Part shown: piece by piece, positions 45,301-57,628 of the stretch | How positions within the stretch are numbered: the first letter of the stretch is position 1 | Layout: every line of letters begins with the position of its first letter | Origin: Epiperipatus broadwayi | Lineage: Eukaryota; Onychophora; Udeonychophora; Euonychophora; Peripatidae | DNA length: 64,000 nt | NCBI GenBank assembly: GCA_028023455.1 | Contig: JAQFVV010012435.1 | Span: 744,001-808,000, forward strand | Direction of reading: 5' to 3' | Position numbers and translations under genes: made by a program | Notes under the pieces: generated by a model | The model's input: the letters and a program-made list of their open reading frames with translations, nothing else | Databases searched by the model: none | Told to the model about the DNA's origin: nothing

Positions 45301-46045
45301 TATGACTATTTTTTAGATAAGTTATATAACTAAGAATGAAAAAAAACAAAAAAGCAATCTTAAGATTAGTGTTTAGTCATTGATTTCTTTGTGAGTGAAT
45401 TGGTATCTTTATTTATATGACTATATAAATAATCAGTGTAAGTTTTAGAAGATCTAAAGTTTTGAATTCATGTCAACTTTGCTACATAAATCTAAGATTA
45501 GCTCACAGTAGCCTTTATTTCAAAATTATCAATTGAATCATAAAAAATCAATGGATTCCAGATGAAAAATATTCAATCAAATCCTTGTAATACTGAGATT
45601 ACTAAAATATAAATAAATTGCTTTTAATCAGGATTCCTATATTTCAGCTACCTCCATTATCCAGAAACAATTACTAAGGCTATACAAATTTAAAATGGAA
45701 ATAAAAAATAGTTTGTAAACACTTCAGAAGAGGAAGGTATTTATATTTGGGGGTGGGTATGAGGTGGGAAAGGGGATATATTTGATCAAAACTTATGCAT
45801 AAATAAAATATCAAAAACCATGATTTAAATATTTTATCTTATATATTTTCTCAAAATTATCAAAGGCTTTTTTTGCTTGTTTTAAATAAATAAAAAACTA
45901 TTTTTACAGTATACTAACGCTATTTAAATATAAAATTAATTGTAAATAAGAAAAGAAGTAAAGGATCATCGAATTACATATTAAAGAGTTTGAAAACTGA
46001 ATACTATATTTGGCCATAAGTCTGCAGAGCTGGTAGAGAACTAGA
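45301..46045. other. AT-rich DNA, nothing recognised
   Basis: No feature is supported. Confidence 0.45.
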
Positions 46046-46085
46046 CTTATTATTGTTGTTGTTGTTGTTATTATTATTATTATTT
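46046..46085. repeat. (TTG)n/(TTA)n trinucleotide tract
   Basis: Five TTG units are followed by about six TTA units. Confidence 0.9.
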
Positions 46086-46710
46086 AATCAGATTTCATGG
46101 TATAAATACAATCAAGCCAGAGTTTGAGAAACTCCAAAATACTGTTTTAATCTGTGATAAATAAAACGGAATGAACTATAATCTATATATACTATCATAC
46201 CAAAATTTTTAAGTGATTATTAAATAAATGCACAGAATTTGATTTAAAACATCTAATTTACGAGTGTGGGATAAGATTGCTACTCAGTCACTCTTCTGTT
46301 ATTAATGAGATCTTATTCGAAGGTGATGTTCCGCTCATCATATATATATCAGTTAGTCACAATGAGATTTTTTCTTTTTAATAAAAGCCCATCATAATTG
46401 CTCACAATCATCAGTTTTGTTAGTGTAGTCATTTGTAGCATTTAGTATACTCTAAAGAATCCTCGTCTGTCGTTGGTAAATCGATCTTTGTCGAAATGAG
46501 CATGTGAAATGAATGAACAATAAGACTACATAAAAAGTATTTCATAGCAAGCAAGCTATATATGGGGAACTCCATCATATATTTCATGGGGAGAAATGAA
46601 TCCTCTACACCTTATATATTATCATTAAAACATAGTTAAAGATTGATCACTCTCATTGAGAAGATATGGCTGAAGATAGGATAGTATGAAAAGCTATAGT
46701 TTAATGCAGT
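46086..46710. other. AT-rich DNA, nothing recognised
   Basis: No feature is supported. Confidence 0.45.
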
Positions 46711-46822
46711 GGCAGATTGCTCGATTATAGGATTAAGAAGCATAAGACACTGGATCAGTTCCAATTCAGACCCTTTCAGGACTTTAACCTCTTGTAAACT
46801 CCCAAGCAATAAAACCATTCCA
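46711..46822 (+). repeat. SINE-like repeat S2, second copy
   Basis: GCAGTGGCAGATTGCTCGAT, ACACTGGATCAGTTCCAATT and CAGACCC resemble a decayed tRNA head with a B-box-like segment. The tail AACTCCCAAGCAATAAAACC matches the copy at 8.16 kb. Confidence 0.45.
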
Positions 46823-47020
46823 TTATTTATTTAATAAAATAGTATAATGGTTTGGCATATTCTGCATTAGGGTGTATATGAATTTCATCGTTTGATTTGC
46901 ATAGTCACCTACAAACTCGTCTCTGGCATGTCATTATTATTTATTCCTCTGTCTTTCTTTTCTTGGAATTGAAATGGCCATATTTTAAAATACTTATAAA
47001 CTTTATAAATATATAATAAC

Positions 47021-47365
47021 TGAAATACAGGCTTATATCTGTATCAATATATGTAATATATAGGGTATATGAGCACATACTTTCACACGACCCACTACTC
47101 TCCACTCTATCTCATAACACTAATACACTTGAACACATATATGTCGAAAAGATAAATAATCACCAATATACATATTTCATGCTAAACCAGCAATCATCTG
47201 TTGATCCAGATTATCATCTCTACACATATATGCTATAAGTGCTCAGATATATATTAAGAAAGCCAATCTTCATACTTTAATGGACAGGCTTTAAAACACT
47301 CCATATACCAACTCGTCAACCATCCATCCAATTAAAAATTTGATGATGGAACGCTCAAAGGCCAC
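47021..47365. repeat. Family C half-palindrome, copy C4
   Basis: A single arm in left-arm orientation. It has an outer end AACTGAAATACAGGCTTATA and TGTAATATATAGGGTATATG, then ACTTTCACACGACCCACTAC, CATGCTAAACCAGCAATCAT, AATGGACAGGC and ACCATCCATCCAATT. No opposing arm follows. Confidence 0.7.
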
Positions 47366-47643
47366 CCTGAGGCCGAGATTCTCGTCACACCCATGTTGAC
47401 CCGAAGTCAATCTGTGTATATAAATATAAATCTCGATCTATGTTCTATATATGTTTCATTCGATTGTGGTAAAAGTTTTAAACATTGAAAGTTAAAATAA
47501 AATTATATACAGTATAGTATATAAAAAGAGCGGTTATTGTTATAATAAAAAAAAAAGGGCGGAGAATATTTCTTTTTAAAATTTTGTATGATATGCAATA
47601 AATATCTCATAAGGCCCGTTGCTCCTATTGTCCATTTCTGGTA

Positions 47644-47829
47644 TATGCAAATGTGTGTGCGTAGTTATGAATCTATATATTTATTATAGTAAAATATTGC
47701 TTGCAAAATAAAGGGAAATGAGAAATGTGTTCATATTATGCAAATGTGTGTGCGTATTTATGAATCTATATATTTATTATAGTAAAATATTGCTTGTAAA
47801 ATAAAGGGAAATGAGAAATGTGTTCATAT
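47644..47829. repeat. 93-bp tandem duplication
   Basis: Two adjacent units starting TATGCAAATGTGTGTGCGTA differ at only two or so positions (GTAGTTATG against GTATTTATG; TTGCAAAAT against TTGTAAAAT). It is a recent local duplication or an assembly duplication. Confidence 0.92.
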
Positions 47830-48380
47830 TATAAATATCTTTTGCAAATGAATGAGAAAAAATACAGCTGCTGCATTTTTTAGAAATTAGTTGCATTAAG
47901 TCTTCTCAGATCATCATTATGTTTGCAAAATATATATTTATATCTTAAAATATCTAAGCTCATTATTCAAAAAACCAAACTAAGTATAAAAATTTATTTC
48001 AAAAAAATACATTCATTTTTATATGATGTATTAGTACACTCTTTGATAAAAATTTGAATGATGAACTTCTAATAGTTTGTAATGATAATATAAAACTTTA
48101 ATACTACATCTTTCAAATTCGTCACACTTTACAAAATCTTTATATATATATATAGAAATAATCCAACATTTATATTAACCTTTTATTATCACTTTTAAAA
48201 AAAAAACTATACCATTTATTTTTCTAAGTCATGGATTTTTATAATAATTTTTATATAAACGTAAATATCTGTAACCAATGTTAAAATAAAAAGTATAACT
48301 CTTTAATGTGCTTGAATAGATAAATATAAGAAAACTTTTTTAATTTATTATGAATTATTTTTTTTTTACATTTAATAAAT
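47830..48380. other. AT-rich DNA, nothing recognised
   Basis: No feature is supported. Confidence 0.45.
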
Positions 48381-48660
48381 AGAGGGGTTTGAACTTAAGA
48401 TTTTCAGTCTACATCCATCCTCCATTCCATCTCAAACAGCCAATACACGTTACCACACCCCTGTGAAAAAGATAAAATCACTCTAATACATGTATTTCAC
48501 ACAGAACCCGCATCATTCATCAGATGGACCAGATTACTGCTTGAATTATATCAAGATAGCAGTTCCTTAAACTTTAATGGACAGGCTTCAATCTTCTCAC
48601 TCTTCCAACAATTCAACCATCCATTTCACTGAAAAAATCAATGGAAATTTTCAAAGCTCT
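48381..48660. repeat. Family C half-palindrome, copy C5
   Basis: AGAGGGGTTTGAACTTAAGA, CATGTATTTCACACAGAACC, GATGGACCAGATTACTGC, TTTAATGGACAGGCTTCAAT and ACCATCCATTTCACTGAAAA follow the family C arm in order. One arm only. Confidence 0.65.
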
Positions 48661-48984
48661 TGGTGAATTCGATTTTGTAGTCATGCCCAATTAGACATTA
48701 CATCAATATAACTCCTTATATTATCAAACCATTACTTATCCATTTATATTAATAAAAGAGGAAAGGACGGGGCTTATACTGTGATATAACCTATTTCCAA
48801 GGCAATATGTAATTAAACTATTTATTCAGTACATTGAATGTTTTCTATAGTAAATAAAGAGATTTGAACTTATGATTTTCAGTCTATATTAAATGTTTTG
48901 CAATAAAAATAAATTATGAATTATCATAATGATTTTGTGATCTCTAATCTCTTTTAGAACATATAGCCTATTAAAATTTCATTT

Positions 48985-49400
48985 ATATGATGCTCTGCGA
49001 GCTTTGCACAATAGCAGAGTGCTGGAATCAAGAGCAAAATGTTATTGAATTGAAGCTCAATCTGTAACTTCTGGTGTTTAAGTGTCACATGACCTCCCAA
49101 ACAATTAACCATTCATTTTATTTGCCCTATGTGTTTTACAATACTGATAGAGTAGAGTGTTGAATTTAAGAACCAAAAGTTCCCAGATGAAAGCTGAAAT
49201 GAAAATTTTCTGATGTTGCATGCCATTATTTTCTAAGCAACAAATCATTCAATTATTTGCCCTGTGTGATTTATCTCTATGACAAAGTAATGAACTCAAG
49301 AACTAAAAGTTCCTAGACTGAAGCTCACTTTGCAGCCTTTTATATTGTATGTCATATGACTTTCTAAGTAAGTAACCATTCAATTAATGCTCTATATGTA
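48985..49400. repeat. Tandem array of S2-like units, about 130-137 bp
   Basis: Three diverged units are anchored by CATTCATTTTATTTGCCCTA (49108), CATTCAATTATTTGCCCTGT (49246) and CATTCAATTAATGCTCTATA (49377). Within each unit the same series recurs: GAACTCAAGAACTAAAAGTTC or similar, an AGA-TGAAGCTCA block, CATATGAC or similar, and CT-CTAAGCAA-TAACC. The last part is shared with the S2 tails, so the array probably grew from a SINE body. Confidence 0.65.
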
Positions 49401-50694
49401 ATTTAGCAAGGTTTATAGACTTGGTAGATGTAAGAGCTTAAGGATCATTAATTAAAGATTACCATTTGCTTTTTTTATTATTTATATAGCCATTCCCAGA
49501 AGTAAATATTGTTCCATGATGTTAATAAAATTATAGTTCTGTTTTAGATTTTGTAGTTAGTACTTCATAACAATATTTTATAGTATTTAAAACCGTTCTA
49601 TGAAGCATTGCCACTTAGTAGAACAATGTCCATTCCATATAGATAGTGCATTTTAAACAAAATAGTGGCATAATCAAAATCATAAAAATGTTTTTATATG
49701 TATATGCACACACCCAAGGTATTTGATATCTAGTCATCACAAATCCATGGATAATAAATGTCATATAATCATAAATGCCTATACTTACAGTACAAATGTT
49801 TTTAACATATATGTGCAATATATAAAAACCTGTAATAAAAGTTAATTTAAAAATTACATATATATATATATATTAGAACAACAAAAAAAAAATTACTAAA
49901 AAAGCAACAGAATGATTGCCCAGTATATACTTTAACACATGTGCACATATACAAAATAAATGTTTTAATATTTATACATATCTATAATAATATTTAAAAA
50001 TTAGTTATCCACATTAAATAATCAATAAAAATAATGTTTAATATCCTTTTGCTTATTCTTAAAAGAAGGTTGCCTTGACAACAGTTTGAAAAATTTGACT
50101 ATTATTGATATTGGGATTGTCTAAGTGTTGAATGATTTTCAATGATTCTTCTTCTTTGTATTAAAACTAATGATAATGAAATGTAAAAGATACAGTTGAT
50201 ACATTTTAAGCACATGCTTGCATGCAATATCCTTTTGCAACATTTTGCAACCACAGTGTCCAAAAATCATAATGTGAAAATAAATACATTAAAATTTTAA
50301 AAAGAAAATTTCACTTTTTATAAATATCTCATTTTTTTAAAATATTTTCTTTAATATCTTTTTGAGCTATAGATGTATGAAGTGGTGAATTTTGAGGTAG
50401 TAAATGCAGAGATTCTACTATAATACCAAATTTTTTTAAAATTCAAATTGAATTGTTATACTTAATTCTTATTGTTTTTTACTTTTTTGATTTTTCTTAA
50501 TTTTATAAACTGAAAATTTACTTCTAATTTAGTTATTATTGAACAATAATTATTCATACTTCTGAAACATGTTATCTCATTAATAATCTTTCTATCAATT
50601 GCAATCTTTTCTATTTTTATAAGATTACTCACATCCTGACACATTTCATTTCATTTGATAATATTTCTATGTCATTCACATCATTTTTTGTTCT
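49401..50694. other. AT-rich DNA with repeat G at 50062-50150
   Basis: The 50062-50150 segment matches 10695-10775. No gene is supported. Confidence 0.45.
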
Positions 50695-50799
50695 TATAAT
50701 ATTACAAAATAAAATTTATCAGCAGTATGAGTAATATTATATTTAATTTAATTATATATAATATTACTCACACTGCTGATAAATTTTATTTTATAATAT
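50695..50799. repeat. Near-perfect hairpin, about 45-bp arms
   Basis: TATAATATTACAAAATAAAA with TTTATCAGCAGTATGAGTAA on the left is complemented by TTACTCACACTGCTGATAAA and TTTTATTTTATAATATA on the right. Related single-arm words (TACTGCTGACACATTTTATC, CATCCTGACACATTTCATTT) lie at about 50855 and 50633, so the hairpin sits in a small family of diverged repeats. Confidence 0.88.
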
Positions 50800-50944
50800 A
50801 TGTATGTATGTATGCCATTTTCAGTATTTTATCTTTTCTTGTAACATTATTCATACTGCTGACACATTTTATCTCATTTTATAACAATTGTATATTATTT
50901 GCAATAACTTTTCTGGTCTTCTTATTTGCAAAAATTTGAAAATA

Positions 50945-51271
50945 TTAATTATTGATTTAGATTTCTTTTAAAACCCCATTTTTGACACGTTTTAATATCA
51001 CTGATATAAAATTATAAAGACATTCAGATACTGCCTGCAAGTTAATAATCTTAAGATCTTACAGCAATTTATGTAAAAGTATGCATATACATAATGTATA
51101 TTTTATAAGCAAATAGCAGTATTGTGAATCAATGAAAGAAGTTGTAGTTATAGAAAATGTTCAAAGTGCCATCTATACTATGTTTTAAATAATATTATAA
51201 TATTTTAAGTATTACTAAATGATATATGTTTTGGAATTAATTATTCTCATTCAGTTACTATGAGAGATGAC
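50945..51271. other. AT-rich DNA, nothing recognised
   Basis: No feature is supported. Confidence 0.45.
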
Positions 51272-51284
51272 CAATCTTATATTA

Positions 51285-51403
51285 CATGATCCATTTTTTA
51301 TGCATACACAAAATGTTTACACAGAGGCAAAACCTTCCTGCATTTATTGATTACTCAGGCTTGCACTGAGTGGTGCTACTGTATGGAGAGTTTTGCCTAT
51401 GTA
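51285..51403 (+). mobile_element. Foldback family A, copy A10, short form with TSD
   Basis: Flanks CAATCTTATATTA (51272-51284) and CAATCTCATATCA (51404-51416) match at eleven of thirteen positions. It keeps the 5' CATGATCCATTTTTTATGCA, GAGGCAAAACC and the 3' arm (TTGATTACTCAGGCTTGCAC, then GGTGCTACTGTATGGAGAGT, then TTTGCCTATG). The whole middle is deleted. Confidence 0.8.
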
Positions 51404-51416
51404 CAATCTCATATCA

Positions 51417-52530
51417 ATATGACAATCCCTTGTCTTATTTATATTCTATTAACATGATCTAATGATCATGCATGTTTGCTTTAAAATATATTTTTAATAA
51501 AAATACTTTATAATCTTTAAAAAAAAAATTATAATTATTGTTATATCAAATTAATCATCATATGAGATTCCTAGCTATCAACATTTTCATTAGAGCAATC
51601 TACAATAAGACTTGAGTAATCACTAACCACTAGATGTTAGAGCTATATTTTATATTCATATTTTTTTTATGAATGCCTGTCTTCTTCTTTGACAAACATT
51701 GGACTTGCATCCATATATTTAATAGATCTCTTTGTTTAAATTTTCTTTTCAAGCTAATAAGCAGAGAATCGAAAAATGAAAAGATGTCCTAAAATTTTAA
51801 ACCCAACTTAATTTGTATAGATATATAGTTCTGTCACTGGATAGCAACTGTACATTTTAGTGACATCATCTTTTTATGCTAATTGTGCCCTATTTTGAAC
51901 CGAATGGTTAAAGTCAGACTTCATAAAATATTTTATGATTTTAAAAATAAAAAATTGTTTTCAGACTTCAAAATGATTTTTATTTTTTACTCATAGACAC
52001 CCATAATCCATTACTTGAATTTATTTGTCACAAATGTTCTTATTTTAAAGTCAAGTTTATGTTTATGAATAATCTCTGAGTTGGCCTCCAACTAAGAATC
52101 ATTTATAATTGGCAGTTAATGTGATAACGAACAAAAAATTGCTTTTTAATTGCAGTTTAAATCAGTTTTAAATAGAACTGTCATTAAGATTAGAAGTAAA
52201 TATTACTACATGATGAAAACTTGTTTTTTATTTTAAAAAAAGTATTTTGCAATTGCTTTCTTTAAAAAAATATGTAGTCTATACAGTTTAATCTACAAAT
52301 ATCATAAACAGTCGAGTTACAACATCCCCTTTTGATAAATACGTTATAGACAAATATTAATTGTTTATTAAACTAGAGATTGCCTCTAGTCCAAATATAA
52401 GCTTAAACTGAGGTTTAAAATTTATATCTGAGGTTAAAGATAATCTTAGTTTAATAAATGATGAGGAAAAATAATATATGCGTTTGTCTGAAATTGTTGA
52501 TATCAAAATTGCAAGTATGGAAAATTTGAC
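51417..52530. other. AT-rich DNA, nothing recognised
   Basis: No feature is supported. Confidence 0.45.
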
Positions 52531-52533
52531 GTA

Positions 52534-52635
52534 TTGGTGGTCGAGAGGTCAGAGATAGCTGCTTTATAAGCAGTTGTCCCTGGTTAGCGGGTTCGCTTCC
52601 CGGCTGATGCTATGACACATGATAAAAAAAAAAAT
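52534..52635 (+). repeat. tRNA-derived SINE head, S1 copy 2
   Basis: TTGGTGGTCGAGAGGTCAGA, an anticodon-like stem (GCTGC-TTTATAA-GCAG), a variable-arm-like CTGGTTAG, and GCGGGTTCGCTTCCCGGC (T-arm with B box) resemble a class II (Leu/Ser-type) tRNA. It is followed by GCTGATGCTATGACACATGA and an A-rich tail. The acceptor ends do not pair, so a SINE head is likelier than a gene. It shares its 3' part with the copy at 28.6 kb. Confidence 0.65.
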
Positions 52636-52679
52636 CAAATTGTAATAATTTGCTATTGACTATTTTTGAACAAATAATG

Positions 52680-52800
52680 AAATGTCATTTGAGAGATTGA
52701 AATCTGGGACAACTAATAAGTGTTGGTTCAGCATCAAATATGCATGCACTTTGGAAGTCGTTTTCATTTTTCAGATGTATTTATTCATATGTTTTAAGAA
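52680..52800. repeat. Partial family D unit
   Basis: GAGATTGAAATCTGGGACAA, GTGTTGGTTCAGCATCAAAT and GCATGCACTTTGGAAGTCG follow the unit of the 33-37 kb array. Confidence 0.6.
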
Positions 52801-54165
52801 TGCATGGTGGAATGGCGGTTTTAATTATATTTAAAAAAATAAATACATTACTAATTTTTATTATGAAACTTTAATCGATCTGCATTCCTTTTTCTTATGT
52901 GTAATATTTTAGATATATGGAAAACTTCTGCATGTATTTTAAATACACGAATAAAGACATCTGAAAAAATTAACTCAAAATGTATTTCTGAGAAAGCCAT
53001 CGATCTACAATTAATCCAAGTCACAATTTGTCTCATGTCTTATGCAAAGAGTTGTGATCTAGGGAAAATGAAGAGTGATGCTTTAGTCAAAAATTCATCT
53101 AGGAGTTAACATATTTTCCACCATATTTATTTATATATTTAAAATATGAGTGATAAAGTACTTTTAATTATGTCTATCATTAACTTCCTAACATAAAAGA
53201 TATGTTTGTATAAAACTAGCTTGATGAACATACTTTTTAATAAACAACAATCTAAATTTAAAAAAATGACACATATGAGCAGAAATGCTTTTAAATTGTT
53301 ACAAAAAGGATGAAAACATATTCTGTAATCAAATTAATAAAGATACTATGCCCAAACCAATAATAATTATTGTATGATAGTCATGTGACATTTGAGAATT
53401 CAAATGGCAGCCTGCTCACAGCTTCATGCAATTAACATAATTTTTTTATTATTCCGCTCCAAATCAATCCAGGATTCTTTAGCTTTGGATTTGTTACTCT
53501 GATGCTACATGGAGTCATAAGAAGCATCAAAATGGTAACACACTCGATCTTCTTTGGTAGAAATTTCTCATTGATTGTCAACAACAATTGCATTTCAATA
53601 TAGATTTTCTACAGAGCATGATAAGGACTTTAATTTTTTAAAAGCCTATTATAAATAAGGTATTTTTTCATATTAAAGGGCCAATTACTATAAATAATGA
53701 AATTATGTGCATGATTATAATAATCACTTGCATATGCTTGATATGTGTTTAAACCCCCCCCCCAAAAAAAAAATTGGACTTTTTTTACATAGTTAAAAAT
53801 TGTCAAAAAAAATACAATATATTTTGGAGATAGCTGTTCAAAGTAAACTTAAGTGTTCAATTATTAAACAATAAGTAAATATTTGGCTAATATTAATTAG
53901 AAGATAAACAAAAAAAGTAATAACATTAAAAAAACTTTGCCATATAATAGTTGACTAGCCTAATGAATATATCTTCCCTTTTATTGTTTCTTTTTGGAAA
54001 ATCCTAAAAAAGTCGTTGACCTACAATAATATTTTAAAACTAATATTTCACCGCTTACAATGAATAAATGTTTAATATAAACAGGCAATGATATTTTTGA
54101 ATATGTAATAATTCTAAAATAATGAAATAGTGAGAAAATTCTAAGATGAAAATACTGCTAATAAT
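52801..54165. other. AT-rich DNA, nothing recognised
   Basis: A C10/A-rich junction lies at 53754-53775. Overlapping opposite-strand frames at 52851-53109 show no domain. No gene is supported. Confidence 0.45.
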
Positions 54166-54290
54166 ATTAAATGTATATTGGAGATCATTTATCCTTTTGA
54201 CATATATGTGGTCATGTGTATTGGTCATTTAAGATGGAGTGGATAGCTGAAGGGAGATTGAAAGTCTGTGTTTAAATCTCCTTTAATTAC
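54166..54290. repeat. Family C fragment, copy C6
   Basis: TATATTGGAGATCATTTATC, ATATATGTGGTCATGTGTAT, AGATGGAGTGGATAGCTGAA and GAAAGTCTGTGTTTAAATCT match the outer part of the right arm. Confidence 0.7.
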
Positions 54291-55001
54291 ATCTGAGGTT
54301 CAGTATATTTCAAGCAATTTATGCAAATGTAATAAACATTTTAATTTAGTCATGTAAACATTTTGACTGACCTTTTAATTTCCTTCATAATCCCCCTTAT
54401 CAATATAAGAGACTAATTTAACTGAAAATGTAAAGTTAATATTTTTACTATTATTAAAGTTACAATATAAAAATTGGGAGATAAATTTCTAGCTTTAATT
54501 TTTATGTAGAATATTTTATCGCAGAAAAAAATTATATTACTTAATAATATTATTTATTATTATGAATGAAAGCACTTAAATTCTCCCTGTTATCTTACTA
54601 TAAAAATAAGATGTTATTAAATAGATAAATTATGAATTATAGACTTAATAGGATCTTTTTTGTCCGCTGACATCACTAATTACAAATCAGATTAAGTTTG
54701 AATCTTATTTGCATTAAGGAGATGTAATGCTCTTTATAGTAAATAAGTAAATACTTAATTATAATCTGAATAGCTAACTTTTCAATTATAAACTAGAACA
54801 ATATATGACTTACATAACCTGTTTCAAGTAAACCCACTTTGTCAGCTGTGACAAGTTGTAGACAAGACTAGAATATTTATTTTTACAAACAGTTAATAAT
54901 GTGACATATATGTCAAAGCTCAGCTTCTGGAATCATGGTATTGAAGAGACATTCAAGATTTATTTTATTAACTTTTCTTTATTCAGTTATTACTTCATAG
55001 C
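54291..55001. other. AT-rich DNA, nothing recognised
   Basis: No feature is supported. Confidence 0.45.
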
Positions 55002-55014
55002 TAATCAAATAAGC

Positions 55015-55357
55015 CAATAAACATCACATGACCACCTCCTCTTATACTTGTGTATAACTGTTGTTAAAACAGGCAAAACTCACTATATGTATTGCCACAC
55101 ACAGCAAGCTAGAGTAATCAATGGATGCCAGAAGGTTTGTGCATAAAATCCCCATCTAGTGCATTAGATCCTAAGATCTAGATGCAGTGCTCTCAGATCC
55201 AAGACTCCTCACTGATGAAGGCCATAAGCCAGAAACTAGTATGGGGATATTGGATGAGTAGGCACTAGATGGGGATTTTATACACAAGCCTTCTGGCATC
55301 CATTGATTACTCTAGCTTGCTGTGTGTGGCAATATGTATAGTGAGTTTTGCCTGTTT
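55015..55357 (+). mobile_element. Foldback family A, copy A11 (subfamily II), with 13-bp TSD
   Basis: TAATCAAATAAGC is repeated exactly at 55002-55014 and 55358-55370. It starts CAATAAACATCACATGACCA and ends GTGAGTTTTGCCTGTTT. Arms of about 110 bases are nearly perfect complements, from AAACAGGCAAAACTCACTAT to GGGGATTTTATACACAAGCC and out again. The unpaired centre is about 90 bases, plus a small TTAGATCCTAAGATCTAG turn. About 45 bases at the 5' end lie outside the hairpin. It is the cleanest copy in the window for defining both ends. Confidence 0.93.
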
Positions 55358-55632
55358 TAATCAAATAAGCTTTGTATCATTATACTTCAATGATTGTTTG
55401 TGTTTTAAGCCTTTTAGTGAAAGCAAACTTGTATTTTTAAAAATTGACTTAGAATATATATTTTTTAAATAGACATATTTATCTTAAATATAGTAGAATC
55501 ACTGTATCAGTAATGTTTTATACCAAAGACTGTAGTGGATGATGTAAATTAGCAGATAATATTGCACACACTGTCCTGAGCAACTGTAAAACTTTTTGTG
55601 CATGCACATAAAATAGTTATTGTTTAACATAT

Positions 55633-57372
55633 TGAACCAGGTTCGATCTGTGTGTATTCGAAACACCGGCCTCTTAGGCAGAGAAGAACATACTCGGAGA
55701 GTATGTATGCCCAAACGATAGCTATAAAATATATAACTAGCGTTACATTTCCAGGACATAACTTCTTCTCGGCTGTTGAGTTCAACACCAAGTTCAAAGC
55801 ACCTTTTTTTGTTTGTGTATAAACACGGGTGCCAGCTATCTATTCAAGGATGAATAAATAACGCACTTTGAGCAATGGCCACTAACCCAACGCCTAAATC
55901 CACGACTAGCTCAGCTGTTTGTAATCACTAATAGATTATACTTAATTAGTGATTAAAAGAATTAATAAAAGAATTTGTTAAAAAAGAATTTATAAAAAGA
56001 ATTGACCGACAAATAAAGTTTAATTTTAAAGATAATTTATTAACTAACATTTATTTACTAAATTTAAACATTTTATAATTCTAATAAAACACACGCATAT
56101 TTTAAATTAACATTTCTAAATAGTCTAAATATTCCTATAGATTCAATAACAGAACACTCTAATTTAACTAATAAATATTGATATAATGATCACGCACATA
56201 TTAACTCATGCACACACATAATAATGATAATAAAGGACTACATAGCATTTGAAATTTAATCACACACATATCAATAGTTCATTTATGTATGATATCGAGT
56301 TCATATAATTAGACTCTTGGAGGATTCGCACGAATTAATGAAATGCAATGGCTATTACAGTATAAACGAAAATAAGCAAATGTTTTACCTAGGATTTTGA
56401 ACGTAGATTTAACACTTTGTTTTCTTCTTGTTTGTTGTTTCTTCCAGTATGAATGGTTCCAGTATGAATGCTTCCAGCCGGCTGGGATGTTTCCTTGCTG
56501 AGTTTCCTGATTTTCACGATTATTACTATCGGAGACAAATAGATACTGACGGAGATTTTCTAAGATGTTAAGCTGACATTATTTCACGGGCAGATCTGCT
56601 GTTTTCTCGGACATCTGGGCTGGAGGTGAACGTGCGTTCCAAAATATTCTCAGCACTGCATTTTGTTTCTTAACTGACTCAATTAATTTCCGAACTGCAC
56701 TCTCTCAATAACTTTGTGAACTGATCTCACTCAATTAATTTGTGGAACTGAATTGTCCGATAAAAAAAAGGTCTATTTATACCTGCGCCTTGTTGTCTTT
56801 CTCATATCTCCGGCAAAGATCTGTTGTCGAATTGATAATCATTTGATAAACGTGTTTTGAAAGATTGCTTAATTAGTAATAGCCATGCAATAAAACGTGT
56901 TGTTTTATTTTATTAATAGCCATTGCCGTGTTTTTAATGATAATCTTCTTTTATTTCGCATACATTTTATTTATTTACAAATCGCACATATATACGCACA
57001 TATATTTTTAATACAATTTACTATTTAGTTTTAACATTATTTTTTCTTTAATTAAAATTGAATGAAAAGAGATTTGTATGTTTTAACTTTTCAAATTATA
57101 TTTTTACGAATACTAATAAAAACTCTTTACTTCCTTTTATAACCCTTAGTTTCATTTCTCAAACCAAGACTCCCCCTCCCCCCTTTTGACTAATTAATTG
57201 TAGCTTTTTTATTTCAAAAACTAACGCTAGAAAACTATTTAATTCTTATCTTTTTCGAAAACAAGCTGCAATAAATTCTTCAACATTTAATTTTATGTTT
57301 TTCTTTTATGAAAGATTACTTTAATAATAATTTTAGATAAAAATTATATGTGCCTATATCAATATAGGTACA
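55633..57372 (-). repeat. 3' LTR (1,740 bp)
   Basis: This is the downstream LTR in element orientation. It differs from the 5' LTR by scattered substitutions, by a small duplication (AGTATGAATG-TTCC, about 56446-56471) and by the A-rich segment near 55960-56000. There the other copy holds extra sequence. It is long for an animal LTR and has no convincing reading frame of its own. Confidence 0.88.
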
Positions 57373-57377
57373 TTACA

Positions 57378-57391
57378 CCGCCCTTCCTTTT
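57378..57391 (-). promoter_or_regulatory. Polypurine tract
   Basis: On the minus strand this is AAAAGGAAGGGCGG, followed by TGTAA and then the 3' LTR. In LTR retrotransposons such a tract primes plus-strand DNA synthesis. Its position and composition fix the transcriptional orientation of the element as minus. Confidence 0.75.
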
Positions 57392-57628
57392 GAGAGTAAA
57401 ATGCGTCATTTTTGACCATTTTATCTCTGACAACATTAAATCTTAATTTATTATTCTTTCTAAGTTTGCTTTTTGGTATCTTTTCCTTTCCATACTAAGG
57501 GCAATCTCCAATTATGCTTTTCTTCTTTCTATGCTGGTAACATTGCTTACAATGTTCGTCCTGGATAATGACCACGAGGACAAACTAAATTTGTGGCACA
57601 GGGATCTTTTATAAACGAAGCTTCGGCT

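Noticed and set aside
52534-52610. Functional tRNA gene (Leu/Ser type)
   Set aside because: The T-arm and an anticodon-like stem are good, but the acceptor ends do not pair, and a similar sequence with the same downstream text occurs at 28.6 kb. A SINE head fits better.
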